A DNA stretch of 64,000 nucleotides, from contig NZ_VFIY01000014.1 in assembly GCF_006385175.1 (NCBI RefSeq), positions 186,001-250,000 on the forward strand. Reading direction: 5' to 3'. The position numbers and the translations under genes were made by a program. This DNA comes from Emcibacter nanhaiensis. GTDB taxonomy: Bacteria; Pseudomonadota; Alphaproteobacteria; Sphingomonadales; Emcibacteraceae. A model generated the notes under the pieces. The model worked only from the letters and a program-made list of their open reading frames with translations. It had not been told where the DNA came from and did no database searches. Below are positions 16,937 to 24,825 of this stretch, piece by piece (within the stretch, counting starts at the first letter, position 1; each line of letters opens with the position of its first letter).

Positions 16937-18781
16937 ATGAATGAAGGCGTCGAGGTCATAAAATCCTATCTCAAAACCCTGCCGGGCAAACCGGGGGTAT
17001 ATCGGATGCTGGATGAACATGAGAAGGTCCTCTACGTGGGCAAGGCCAAGAGCCTGAAGAACCGGGTTTCCAACTATGCCAACCTGCGCGGCCTCGGCTA
17101 CCGCATTGGCCGCATGGTGACCCTGACCCGTAGTATGGAATTTGTCACCACCAATACCGAGGTGGAGGCCCTGCTTCTGGAAGCCAGCCTGATCAAGCGC
17201 TTCAAACCACCCTATAATGTACTGCTGCGCGACGACAAGTCGTTCCCCTATATCCGCATCGACATGTCACACCCCTCTCCCCGGGTCATGAAACATCGCG
17301 GTGCGCGCAAGGACGGCAGCATCTATTTCGGCCCCTTTGCCTCGGTCAGCGCGGTCAATTACAGCCTCCACATTCTGCAGAAGGCCTTTCTGTTGCGGAC
17401 CTGTTCGGACAATGTCTTCAGCCACCGCACCCGGCCCTGCCTGCTGTATCAAATCAAGCGCTGTGCAGCGCCCTGTGTGGACAAGATCACACACGAGGAA
17501 TATGACGCCCTGGTGCAGTCGGCCCGCGACTTCCTGAGCGGCAAAAGCCAGGAAATCAAAAAGGTCATGACCGACAAAATGATCGAGGCCAGCGACCGGA
17601 TGGAATTCGAACTGGCGGCCGTCTACCGCGACCGGCTCAAGGCGCTGGCGGCGGTCCAGTCGCGCCAGGACATCAACCAGGGACATCTGGAGGATGCGGA
17701 TATCATCGCCGCCTTCCAGGAGGGCGGACAAACCTGTATCCAGGTCTTCTTTTACCGCGCCGGGCAGAACTGGGGCAACAAGGCCTATTTCCCGCGCCAT
17801 GACAAGGACCAGGCCATTGACGAAGTGCTGCCGGCCTTCATGTCGCAGTTTTACGACAACAAGGAACCGCCGAGGCTGATCCTGGTCAACGCCCATATGG
17901 CCCAGAAAAAACTGCTGCAGGAAGCACTCAGCATGAAAGCCGGCCGGGCCGTCAAGATCACCTTCCCGCAACGGGGCGAGAAGTTCAATATGGTGGCGCT
18001 GGTGGAGAAAAACGCCCGCGAAGCCCTGGGCCGCAAACTTACCGAGAGCGCCAGCCAGAAAAAGCTGCTGGAGGGTGTGGCCCGGGTCTTCGACCTGGAA
18101 AACCCGCCGAACCGTATCGAGGTTTATGACAACAGCCATATCTCCGGCACCAATGCGCTCGGCGCCATGATCGTGGCCGGCCCGGAAGGGTTCGAGAAAA
18201 ATGCCTACCGCAAGTTCAACATCAAGTCGGACAAGCTGACCCCAGGTGACGACTTCGCCATGATGCGGGAAGTGATGACCCGCCGCTTCAGCCGCCAGCT
18301 CCGGGAAAACCCGGACCGGGACGACGCCAGTTGGCCTGACCTGCTAGTGATCGACGGCGGCAAGGGGCAGCTCAGCGCGGTGATGGAAATCCTCGCCGAC
18401 CTGGGTCTGGAGGATATCGCCATCGTCTCCATCGCCAAGGGACCGGATCGTAATGCCGGACGGGAGGATTTCTATCTGCCCGGCAAAGAACCGTTCAAAC
18501 TTGCCCCCAATGATCCGGTACTCTATTTCCTGCAGCGGCTGCGCGATGAGTCCCATCGCTTCGCCATCGGCAGCCACCGCCAGCAACGCGGCAAGACGAT
18601 GCAGAAATCGCTGCTCGACGGCCTGCCCGGCGTGGGGCCGCGACGCAAAAAAGCGCTACTGATGCATTTCGGCTCCGCCAAGGCGGTGGCCGGGGCCGCG
18701 CTGGAGGACCTGGGCCGGGTCGAAGGGATCAGCAAAACGCTGGCCCAGTCGATCTATGACTATTTCCACGACAACGACTGA
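16937..18781 (+). CDS. uvrC: UvrABC excinuclease subunit C
   Basis: UvrC makes the 3' and 5' incisions of nucleotide excision repair on the UvrB-DNA complex. The 614-residue protein has the GIY-YIG nuclease at the N-terminus (PGVYRMLDEHEKVLYVGKAK), then a Cys cluster (RTCSD...RCAAPC). A UVR motif lies near 203-238, the RNase H-like 5' nuclease with EVYDNSHISGT and LLVIDGGKGQ near 395-480, and a C-terminal helix-hairpin-helix pair (LPGVGPRRKKALL). All parts are intact. It is followed closely by pgsA and the moaD-moaE pair on the same strand, the arrangement seen in many proteobacteria. Confidence 0.98.
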   Translation: MNEGVEVIKSYLKTLPGKPGVYRMLDEHEKVLYVGKAKSLKNRVSNYANLRGLGYRIGRMVTLTRSMEFVTTNTEVEALLLEASLIKRFKPPYNVLLRDDKSFPYIRIDMSHPSPRVMKHRGARKDGSIYFGPFASVSAVNYSLHILQKAFLLRTCSDNVFSHRTRPCLLYQIKRCAAPCVDKITHEEYDALVQSARDFLSGKSQEIKKVMTDKMIEASDRMEFELAAVYRDRLKALAAVQSRQDINQGHLEDADIIAAFQEGGQTCIQVFFYRAGQNWGNKAYFPRHDKDQAIDEVLPAFMSQFYDNKEPPRLILVNAHMAQKKLLQEALSMKAGRAVKITFPQRGEKFNMVALVEKNAREALGRKLTESASQKKLLEGVARVFDLENPPNRIEVYDNSHISGTNALGAMIVAGPEGFEKNAYRKFNIKSDKLTPGDDFAMMREVMTRRFSRQLRENPDRDDASWPDLLVIDGGKGQLSAVMEILADLGLEDIAIVSIAKGPDRNAGREDFYLPGKEPFKLAPNDPVLYFLQRLRDESHRFAIGSHRQQRGKTMQKSLLDGLPGVGPRRKKALLMHFGSAKAVAGAALEDLGRVEGISKTLAQSIYDYFHDND

Positions 18782-18865
18782 CCTTAACTTTTCGCAAGAG
18801 TCTATTGGCAGTTGCCCGCGCTTGGCTTATATAAGGCGGTAGACCCGATAAGAAGCCAGAGTCCC

Positions 18866-19414
18866 ATGTTTAATCTGCCCAACATTCTGACATTGTCCCG
18901 TATCCTGATGATCCCGCTGCTGGTGGGGTCCTTCTATATCGAGGGACATGTGGGCAACTGGATCGGCTTCGCCATTTTCGCCCTGGCCGGAATCACCGAC
19001 TTTTTTGATGGTTATCTCGCCCGCCGACTGAAACAGTCTTCCAAGCTGGGCGCCTTCATGGACCCGATCGCCGACAAGCTGCTGATTGCCGCCGCCCTGA
19101 TGATGATGGTGGCGGTCGAACGCATCTCCGGCCTGTCGGTGCTGGCCGCCGTGGTGATCCTGTGCCGCGAGTTTCTGGTCTCCGGCCTCCGGGAATTCCT
19201 GGCCGAGCTGAAAGTCAGCGTGCCGGTCACCAAACTGGCCAAGTGGAAAACCACCATCCAGATTTTTGCCCTCGGCTTCCTGCTGGTGGGCGAGGCCTCG
19301 CCCAAGGCGATCCCGTCCATCGAGATCGGCGATGCCTGCCTGTGGATCGCCGCACTCCTGACCCTCTATACCGGCTATGACTATCTCCGCGCCGGCCTCA
19401 AGCATATGGACTGA
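18866..19414 (+). CDS. pgsA: CDP-diacylglycerol-glycerol-3-phosphate 3-phosphatidyltransferase
   Basis: 182 residues from the ATG at 18866, directly before MFNLPNILTLSRI, the standard start of the family; a TTG 18 codons earlier is unlikely. The CDP-alcohol phosphotransferase motif D-x2-D-G-x2-A-R-x8-G-x3-D-x3-D is complete in the stretch from ITDFFDGYLARR to GAFMDPIADK. Several transmembrane helices follow. It makes phosphatidylglycerol phosphate at the inner membrane. The gene sits between uvrC and moaD in one likely transcript. Confidence 0.96.
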   Translation: MFNLPNILTLSRILMIPLLVGSFYIEGHVGNWIGFAIFALAGITDFFDGYLARRLKQSSKLGAFMDPIADKLLIAAALMMMVAVERISGLSVLAAVVILCREFLVSGLREFLAELKVSVPVTKLAKWKTTIQIFALGFLLVGEASPKAIPSIEIGDACLWIAALLTLYTGYDYLRAGLKHMD

Positions 19415-19417
19415 ACC

Positions 19418-19669
19418 ATGAAGCTGCTTTATTTCGCCAGGGTACGGGAAGATGTCGGCACCTCGGAAGAGGATCTCTCTCTACCGGCTGAAATCAAAAC
19501 TGCAGGCGATCTGCTGGCGCACCTGCGCGGCCGGGGAGACAATTATACCCGCGCCCTGGAAGACATGAATCGCATCCGCATCGCAGTCAACGAAGTCTAT
19601 GTGGATCTGGACCATCCGGTTTGCGACAGCGACGAAGTGGCGGTCTTCCCGCCCATGACCGGAGGCTGA
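19418..19669 (+). CDS. moaD: Molybdopterin synthase small subunit (MoaD)
   Basis: 83 residues with the ubiquitin-like fold and the essential C-terminal Gly-Gly (FPPMTGG), which is thiocarboxylated to donate sulfur to precursor Z. MKLLYFARVREDVG is a typical MoaD start. It begins 3 nt after pgsA and is followed after 3 nt by moaE, its partner in the heterotetrameric molybdopterin synthase. Confidence 0.95.
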   Translation: MKLLYFARVREDVGTSEEDLSLPAEIKTAGDLLAHLRGRGDNYTRALEDMNRIRIAVNEVYVDLDHPVCDSDEVAVFPPMTGG

Positions 19670-19672
19670 ACC

Positions 19673-20122
19673 ATGAAAATTTCCGTCCAGACAGAGGATT
19701 TCTCGCTGGAGCAGGAAAGTGCCGCCCTGCGCGGCAGCCGTACCGACATCGGCGCCATGGTCAGCTTTACCGGCCTGGTGCGCGATATGCCGCCGGGATC
19801 GCTGACAAGCATGACGCTCGAGCATTTCCCGGGCATGGCGGAAAAGCAGCTCACGAATATTGCCAAAGAAGCCGAGCGGCGCTGGCCGTTGCAGGACCTG
19901 ACCGTGATCCACCGCTACGGCACCCTCCAACCAGGCGAGCAGATCGTCCTGGTGCTGACCGCCTCCCCCCACCGCCAGGCTGCCTTTGAGGCCGCCGCGT
20001 TCCTGATGGACTGGCTCAAGACCGACGCGCCCTTCTGGAAGAAGGAAGCCACGACCGACGGGGAATCATGGGTGGACGCCAAAGCCGAAGACGATGCGGC
20101 CCGGGACCGCTGGAAGAGCTGA
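19673..20122 (+). CDS. moaE: Molybdopterin synthase catalytic subunit (MoaE)
   Basis: 149 residues. GAMVSFTGLVRD, the central ERRWPLQDLTVIHRYGTLQPGEQIVLV and the near-C-terminal WKKEATTDGESWVDAK with the catalytic lysines are all present. It converts precursor Z to molybdopterin with sulfur from the MoaD thiocarboxylate. It is the last gene of the uvrC-pgsA-moaD-moaE run. Confidence 0.96.
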   Translation: MKISVQTEDFSLEQESAALRGSRTDIGAMVSFTGLVRDMPPGSLTSMTLEHFPGMAEKQLTNIAKEAERRWPLQDLTVIHRYGTLQPGEQIVLVLTASPHRQAAFEAAAFLMDWLKTDAPFWKKEATTDGESWVDAKAEDDAARDRWKS

Positions 20123-20238
20123 CGATTTTCCAGAATCGGGACTCCCTTCACCATACTTGTCGGCATTTTTTACAGTATTAGAAAACCCTCATTTTAATGA
20201 AATATATATCCCGTTGATTTTTTGTGGTTTTTCCTGAC

Positions 20239-20254
20239 TGGTATGCTTCTTGCT
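20239..20254 (+). promoter_or_regulatory. Sigma-54 (-24/-12) promoter candidate
   Basis: TGGTATGCTTCTTGCT keeps the invariant GG (20240-20241), exactly ten bases, then GC (20252-20253), with TTGCT at -12. It differs from the consensus TGGCAYRNNNNTTGCW at one position. It lies 165 bases before the next gene, and the first thing downstream is a strong terminator, which suggests a short RNA. Confidence 0.5.
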
Positions 20255-20264
20255 ATCAATGAGG

Positions 20265-20350
20265 GCATATTCTCCTGTGCTCCAGGGCACGGGTCGCCAC
20301 TTCCGCTTTGTCAGAAATTTTCTGCTGAGTATCACGGAAGTGGTTTTTTT
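20265..20350 (+). ncRNA. Candidate sigma-54-driven small RNA with intrinsic terminator
   Basis: From the start expected for the sigma-54 promoter at 20239 the transcript would be about 86 nt. It contains a GTGC/GCAC hairpin (20276-20290), then CCACTTCCG (20297-20305) pairing with CGGAAGTGG (20335-20343), with an inner CAGAA/TTCTG stem, followed by seven T. The 5' part has CTCC motifs that could pair with ribosome binding sites. The element could equally be just the terminator of the moa transcript, whose last gene ends at 20122. Confidence 0.4.
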
Positions 20351-20419
20351 ATGGCTTTATCTCTGCCCGCCAATCTGTAAAACTGGCCCCATAACAAAAA
20401 TCCAATACATGGGGATATC

Positions 20420-22096
20420 ATGAAATCAAAAATCTCACTCCTGCTGGCTTCCGCCACCTGCCTTGTTACCCTCTCCGCCTGCGGACCGGAGGAAAAGGCC
20501 CCCGAAGCCAAAACCGCAGAAACCACCAAAATGACCTGGGTGTCCGAGGAAGCCCGCAAGCGGGCCGACATTTATGCGCCCTATACGCTGACGGCCGACC
20601 TGTCCGCCTACAGCGACAACCAGAAGGAAATGCTGAAAATCCTGATCAGCGCGTCAGAAACCATGGACGAGCTCTACTGGCTGCAGGCCTATGGCGATAA
20701 AAACAAACTGCTCGATGCCGACCTGCCGGAGGACGCCAAAGAATTCGTCCGCCACAATTACGGTCCCTGGGACCGGCTCGACAGCGACAAACCGTTCCTG
20801 ACCGGTGTCGGCGAAAAGCCGCTGGGCGCCCGGTTCTATCCGGCCGACATGAGCAAAACGGAATTCGAGGCCTGGGACAATCCCGACAAGGACGGGCTCT
20901 ACAGCCTGGTGCACCGGGACGATGCCGGCAACCTGACCCTTGTCCCCTATCATAAAGCCTATGCCATCAAGCTGGAAAAAGTGGCGGAAGAGCTTCGCGC
21001 TGCCAGCCGGCTGGCGCAGAATGCAGAATTTGCCAACTATCTGCGCATGCGGGCCGATGCCATTCTCAGCGACGACTTCCAGGCCAGCGACATGGCCTGG
21101 ATGGACATGAAAAGCAATCCGGTCGAGCTGGTGATCGGCCCGATCGAAACCTATGAGGACCGGCTGTTCGGCTATCGCGCCGCCTATGAATCCTATGTCC
21201 TGCTCAAGGACATGGCCTGGAGCGAACGATTGAGCAAATATGCCGCTTTCCTGCCGGAACTGCAGCGGGGCCTGCCGGTGCCGGAAGAATATAAAGCCGA
21301 AGTGCCAGGGACGGACTCTGACCTCAATGCCTATGACGTGATCTATTATGCGGGCCACAATAACGCCGGTTCCAAGACCATCGCCATCAACCTGCCCAAT
21401 GACGAACAGGTGCAGCTGGCCAAGGGCACCCGCCGCCTGCAGCTGAAAAACGCCATGAAGGCCAAGTTCGACCAGATCATGCTGCCGCTGAGCGAGGTGC
21501 TGATCGCGCCGGACCAGCGCCAGCATATCACCTTCAACGCCTTTTTCGCCAACACCATGTTCCATGAAGTGGCGCATGGGCTCGGCATCAAAAACACCCT
21601 CGACGGTACCGGCACGGTGCGGGCCGCGCTCAAGGAAACCGCCAGCGCCCTGGAAGAAGGCAAGGCCGACATCCTCGGTCTCTATATGGTCGCCAAGCTG
21701 CATGAGAAGGGTGAACTGCCCGAAGGCGAGCTGATGGATTATTACACCACTTTCCTCGCCGGTATTTTCCGCTCGGTCCGCTTCGGCGCCACCGAGGCGC
21801 ACGGCCAGGCCAATATGGTGCGCTTTAATTATTTCCAGGAGGCCGGCGCCTTCAGCCGCGACGACAGCGGCCATTACCATATTAACTTCGACGCCTTTGA
21901 GGAAGCCGTCGCCGGGCTCAGCCGCCTGATCCTGACCCTGCAGGGGGACGGCGATTATGACGGGGCGAAGAAGCTTCTGGCTGAACAGGGCGTGGTCCAT
22001 GAGGCGCTCGCCGCCGACCTGGACCGGCTCGCCAGGGCCAACATCCCGGTGGATGTCTATTTCATCCAGGGCGAAGAGGTGCTGGGCCTGAAATAA
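20420..22096 (+). CDS. M49-like (dipeptidyl-peptidase III type) zinc peptidase, lipoprotein
   Basis: 558 residues. The N-terminus is a lipoprotein signal with lipobox TLSAC, so the protein is anchored in the envelope. The zinc motif HEVAHG in MFHEVAHGLGIKNT is followed about 35 residues later by EEGKADILGLY, matching the second metal-binding Glu motif of the DPP III/M49 clan. DPP III itself has a six-residue HEXXGH; here it is the plain HEXXH as in the bacterial Zn-dependent hydrolase branch. It probably removes dipeptides or processes a periplasmic peptide. It stands between the sigma-54 RNA candidate and a DUF6491-like gene on the same strand. Confidence 0.8.
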   Translation: MKSKISLLLASATCLVTLSACGPEEKAPEAKTAETTKMTWVSEEARKRADIYAPYTLTADLSAYSDNQKEMLKILISASETMDELYWLQAYGDKNKLLDADLPEDAKEFVRHNYGPWDRLDSDKPFLTGVGEKPLGARFYPADMSKTEFEAWDNPDKDGLYSLVHRDDAGNLTLVPYHKAYAIKLEKVAEELRAASRLAQNAEFANYLRMRADAILSDDFQASDMAWMDMKSNPVELVIGPIETYEDRLFGYRAAYESYVLLKDMAWSERLSKYAAFLPELQRGLPVPEEYKAEVPGTDSDLNAYDVIYYAGHNNAGSKTIAINLPNDEQVQLAKGTRRLQLKNAMKAKFDQIMLPLSEVLIAPDQRQHITFNAFFANTMFHEVAHGLGIKNTLDGTGTVRAALKETASALEEGKADILGLYMVAKLHEKGELPEGELMDYYTTFLAGIFRSVRFGATEAHGQANMVRFNYFQEAGAFSRDDSGHYHINFDAFEEAVAGLSRLILTLQGDGDYDGAKKLLAEQGVVHEALAADLDRLARANIPVDVYFIQGEEVLGLK

Positions 22097-22203
22097 CGGA
22101 GTTTCGGGCGGCATGATCCTGATCAATGCCTGAACCGGCCGTTCAAGTCAGGTTCAGATATTATGAATATAATAGTGTCACAAATCGCGACTGGAGACAG
22201 AAA

Positions 22204-22683
22204 ATGAAAAAGCTGATGTTGATGTTTGCCGCCCTGACCCTGTTTGCCACCCCTTTTACCAGTCTTGGCGCCTGGGCCGCGGACAGTGGCGGAAAAGTGC
22301 CCGTCGAGGAAGCCGCCACGGCCGAACCGGCGCCGCTGACCGATGAGCAGTATAAGGAGATGACCAAGCGGCTGAGCAGGGAAAACGACTGTATTTTCAT
22401 CCGCACCATCGACAGCTGGACCGCGCTCGACCGCACCCACCTGCTCCTTTATGCGCCGACCCGCAACCATCCCTATCTGCTGGAAGTCGCACCAACCACC
22501 TACAACCTGATGTTCGAGGAACAGCTGGCGATCTACAGCAAGACCGGCGAGAACCTCTGCCCTTACGGCCGCAGCGGCCTGCTGCTGAAAGACGAGCATC
22601 TGTTCATCCGCGGCATCGCCAAGATCACCAAGGAAGAAGCCCAGCAGCTGAAGGCCTACAAGAGGGCGAAAAAGAACAAATAA
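22204..22683 (+). CDS. DUF6491-like secreted protein
   Basis: 159 residues. The start at 22204 is chosen because GGAG lies upstream and MKKLMLMFAALTLFATPF begins a Sec signal peptide cleaved after AWA. The mature part has CIFIRTIDSWTALDRTHLLLYA and two later features (LCPYGRSGLLLKDEHLFIRGIAKI) that resemble DUF6491, a periplasmic family of unknown role with paired cysteines. It is followed at once by a strong terminator. Confidence 0.7.
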   Translation: MKKLMLMFAALTLFATPFTSLGAWAADSGGKVPVEEAATAEPAPLTDEQYKEMTKRLSRENDCIFIRTIDSWTALDRTHLLLYAPTRNHPYLLEVAPTTYNLMFEEQLAIYSKTGENLCPYGRSGLLLKDEHLFIRGIAKITKEEAQQLKAYKRAKKNK

Positions 22684-22710
22684 TCTTTTACCGGAGATTA
22701 TTGACGAAGA

Positions 22711-22742
22711 AGGCCGGAGAGGAAACTCTCCGGCCTTTTTTA
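22711..22742 (+). terminator. Intrinsic terminator after the DUF6491-like gene (left inverted copy)
   Basis: GGCCGGAGAG (22712-22721) pairs perfectly with CTCTCCGGCC (22726-22735) around a GAAA tetraloop and is followed by seven T. The same hairpin with the same flank occurs in inverted orientation at about 23181-23211, on the far side of the small orphan gene. Confidence 0.9.
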
Positions 22743-22760
22743 TTCCGCAACGAGAGACAA

Positions 22761-23108
22761 TTATAGCTGATTAAATCTTTCTAGTTCTCGATCGATTTTC
22801 CCCAATATTATGTTGTAAATCTTGGGAAGCTCATCCTTTACATCACTATATAGATTTTCTATTTTCTGATCTTCCTTGGCCAAGGCATCCGCATTCCAAA
22901 ACTTTCTTATTGGACCGATAGGAAAACTATCTAGATCTGAATCCAGCTCTTGCAAATAGTTCAAGTCCTCATCCTTATCTAAACCCAGCCTCATCAAGGT
23001 CGACCAGATCCCAAAGCTATGTTCGAGAAATTCGTGAAGAGGCAATGTTGTATCCATGGCCATCAAAACTTTCTCTCTCAGAGAAAGCAAGTCGTGTTCA
23101 TTTAGCAT
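22761..23108 (-). CDS. AT-rich orphan gene of unknown function
   Basis: 115 residues, acidic and helical, with no signal peptide or membrane segment. Its base composition is clearly more AT-rich than its neighbours, which points to recent transfer. It sits alone between two inverted copies of one terminator hairpin. MDTTLPLHEFLEHSFGIWSTLMRLG and the acidic DSDLDSFPIGPIRKFW stretch recall small immunity-type proteins, but I recognise no family. No toxin gene is adjacent. Confidence 0.6.
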   Translation of the reverse strand: MLNEHDLLSLREKVLMAMDTTLPLHEFLEHSFGIWSTLMRLGLDKDEDLNYLQELDSDLDSFPIGPIRKFWNADALAKEDQKIENLYSDVKDELPKIYNIILGKIDRELERFNQL

Positions 23109-23180
23109 CAGTAACCCCCGGATATTTTCGTCAGAAAAACGTTACTTAGGAAGCTACATTAAAACAATAGATTCCTGAGT

Positions 23181-23211
23181 AATAAAAAACCGGAGAGTTT
23201 CCTCTCCGGCC
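23181..23211 (-). terminator. Intrinsic terminator of ilvE (right inverted copy)
   Basis: On the minus strand CCGGAGAG, loop GAAA and CTCTCCGG are followed by TTTTTTATT. Stem, loop and tail are the same as in the plus-strand terminator at 22711-22742, apart from two bases (CC) missing before the T-tract. It ends ilvE transcription. Confidence 0.88.
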
Positions 23212-23241
23212 TTTTCGTTATTCTCGTTTGTCCGATCCGGC

Positions 23242-24120
23242 TCAGAGGCGGCCGTTGACCAGGTTTGTATAGTCGTCCATCAGGTCCTTGCACAGCTCCT
23301 GGACCGCATATTTATAGGGGCCGATTTCGCCAAGCGGGGCGATCTCGGCGGCAGTGCCGGTCAGGAAGGCGCCATCAAAGTCGGCCATTTCCTCGGGCCA
23401 GATGTCGCGGACAATGACTTCGATGCCGCGCCGTTCCGCCAGTTCGATGGCGGTCTGGCGGGTGATGCCGTCAAGCACGCATTCCACAGTCGGGGTATGC
23501 AGCTTGCCGTCCTTGATGAAGAAGATATTGGCGCCGGTGGCTTCGGCGACCCGGCCCTTGTAATCCATCATCAGCGCGTCATCAAAACCCTCGGCGCTGG
23601 CCGCATCCTTGTTCATGGAGGCAATCATATAGAGGCCCGCCGCCTTGGCCCGGACCGGCGCGGTATGCGGGGCCGGACGGCGCCACTCGGCCAGATGCAG
23701 GCGCAGGCCCTTCTCGCGGGCTTCCGGGCTGAAATAGGACGGCCACACCCAGGTGGCGATGGCCAGGTGAACCTTGGAGCCCTTGGTGGCCACGCCCATG
23801 GTTTCCGCACCGCGCCAGGCAACGGGACGGATATAGGCGTCAGTAAGGCCATTGGCTTTGACGGTCTCTTCAATGGCGGCGTCGATCTGCTCGGCGCTGT
23901 AAGGAATTTCGAAACCGAGAATACGGCCGGAGTTGATCAGCCTCTCGCTGTGCTCCCGCGATTTGAACACCTTGCCGCTGTAGGCGCGCTGGCCCTCGAA
24001 CACACTGCTGGCATAATGCAGGCCATGGGTCAGGACATGAAACTGGGCCTCGCGCCAGGGAATCAGTTTCCCGTTGTACCAGATAAAACCATCGCGATCG
24101 TCAAACGGCTGTGCAGACAT
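23242..24120 (-). CDS. ilvE: Branched-chain amino acid aminotransferase
   Basis: 292 residues, fold type IV PLP enzyme. The active-site lysine is in MMDYKGRVAEATGANIFF (about residue 158), and the VFEGQRAY and IRPVAWRG segments are typical of IlvE. It catalyses the last step of Leu, Ile and Val synthesis, or the first step of their breakdown, in the cytosol. It is monocistronic, divergent from a MarR gene, and ends at the inverted terminator copy. Confidence 0.95.
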   Translation of the reverse strand: MSAQPFDDRDGFIWYNGKLIPWREAQFHVLTHGLHYASSVFEGQRAYSGKVFKSREHSERLINSGRILGFEIPYSAEQIDAAIEETVKANGLTDAYIRPVAWRGAETMGVATKGSKVHLAIATWVWPSYFSPEAREKGLRLHLAEWRRPAPHTAPVRAKAAGLYMIASMNKDAASAEGFDDALMMDYKGRVAEATGANIFFIKDGKLHTPTVECVLDGITRQTAIELAERRGIEVIVRDIWPEEMADFDGAFLTGTAAEIAPLGEIGPYKYAVQELCKDLMDDYTNLVNGRL

Positions 24121-24222
24121 ATGTCACCTCAAAAGAATTGGATCTTCAACAAGTTAACCGGCCACTCGTCCTTGAATACGGGCGAAAAAACCGGCATCTT
24201 TGAATGATTATTTCACAAAGTT

Positions 24223-24259
24223 GTTGATATCAGTAACATTATACTTAAAATATGTCAAC
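24223..24259. promoter_or_regulatory. Inverted repeat, possible MarR autoregulatory operator
   Basis: GTTGATAT (24223-24230) and ATATGTCAAC (24250-24259) are imperfect mirror arms immediately before the ATG of the MarR gene and within the shared ilvE/MarR spacer. MarR proteins often bind such repeats in their own promoter. The assignment is inference. Confidence 0.35.
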
Positions 24260-24778
24260 ATGGCTGACGTATTCAACATTGAAAAAAATTCCCCCGCAAT
24301 GATGCAGGAGGACGATATTTTCCTCAAGGGCATGGAACTGCTCTACTTCGCCTACCGGGACTTTATTTCCTGGCCGGACGATGTGCTGCAGCAGTATGGC
24401 ATGGGCCGGGCGCACCACCGCATCCTGCATTTCGTCAGCCGTAATCCGGGGCTGATGGTGGCCGACCTGCTGAAACTGCTCAATATCACCAAACAGTCCC
24501 TGTCCCGGGTGCTCGGCATGCTGGTGGAACATGGCTATATCCGTCAGGAAATCGGCCCCAGCGACCGGCGCCAGCGGCTGCTGTATCTCACCGACAAGGG
24601 CGAAAAGCTGCTGACCGAGATCGCCGAGCACCAGAAGGAGCATCTGCTCAAGGCCTGCCGCACCGCCGGCCCCGAGGCTGTGGCAGGCTTCTGGTCGGTG
24701 CTGACCGAGCTCATCAACGAGGAAAACCGCACCGAAGTCCTCGAACATGTCAACCGGCCGCAGTTCACTGATCAATAA
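24260..24778 (+). CDS. MarR-family transcriptional regulator
   Basis: 172 residues from the ATG at 24260; a TTG 20 codons earlier is possible but lies inside the candidate operator. The winged helix is clear: ILHFVSRNPGLMVADLLKLLNITKQSLSRVLGMLVEHGYI as the HTH region, then the wing SDRRQRLLYLTDKGEKLL. The ligand is unknown. It diverges from ilvE, which it may control, and is followed directly by the O-antigen ligase-like gene. Confidence 0.92.
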   Translation: MADVFNIEKNSPAMMQEDDIFLKGMELLYFAYRDFISWPDDVLQQYGMGRAHHRILHFVSRNPGLMVADLLKLLNITKQSLSRVLGMLVEHGYIRQEIGPSDRRQRLLYLTDKGEKLLTEIAEHQKEHLLKACRTAGPEAVAGFWSVLTELINEENRTEVLEHVNRPQFTDQ

Positions 24779-24825
24779 CGATCTTCTGCTTGACCGGCGT
24801 GATATTTGCCCGGATACTCGCCTTC

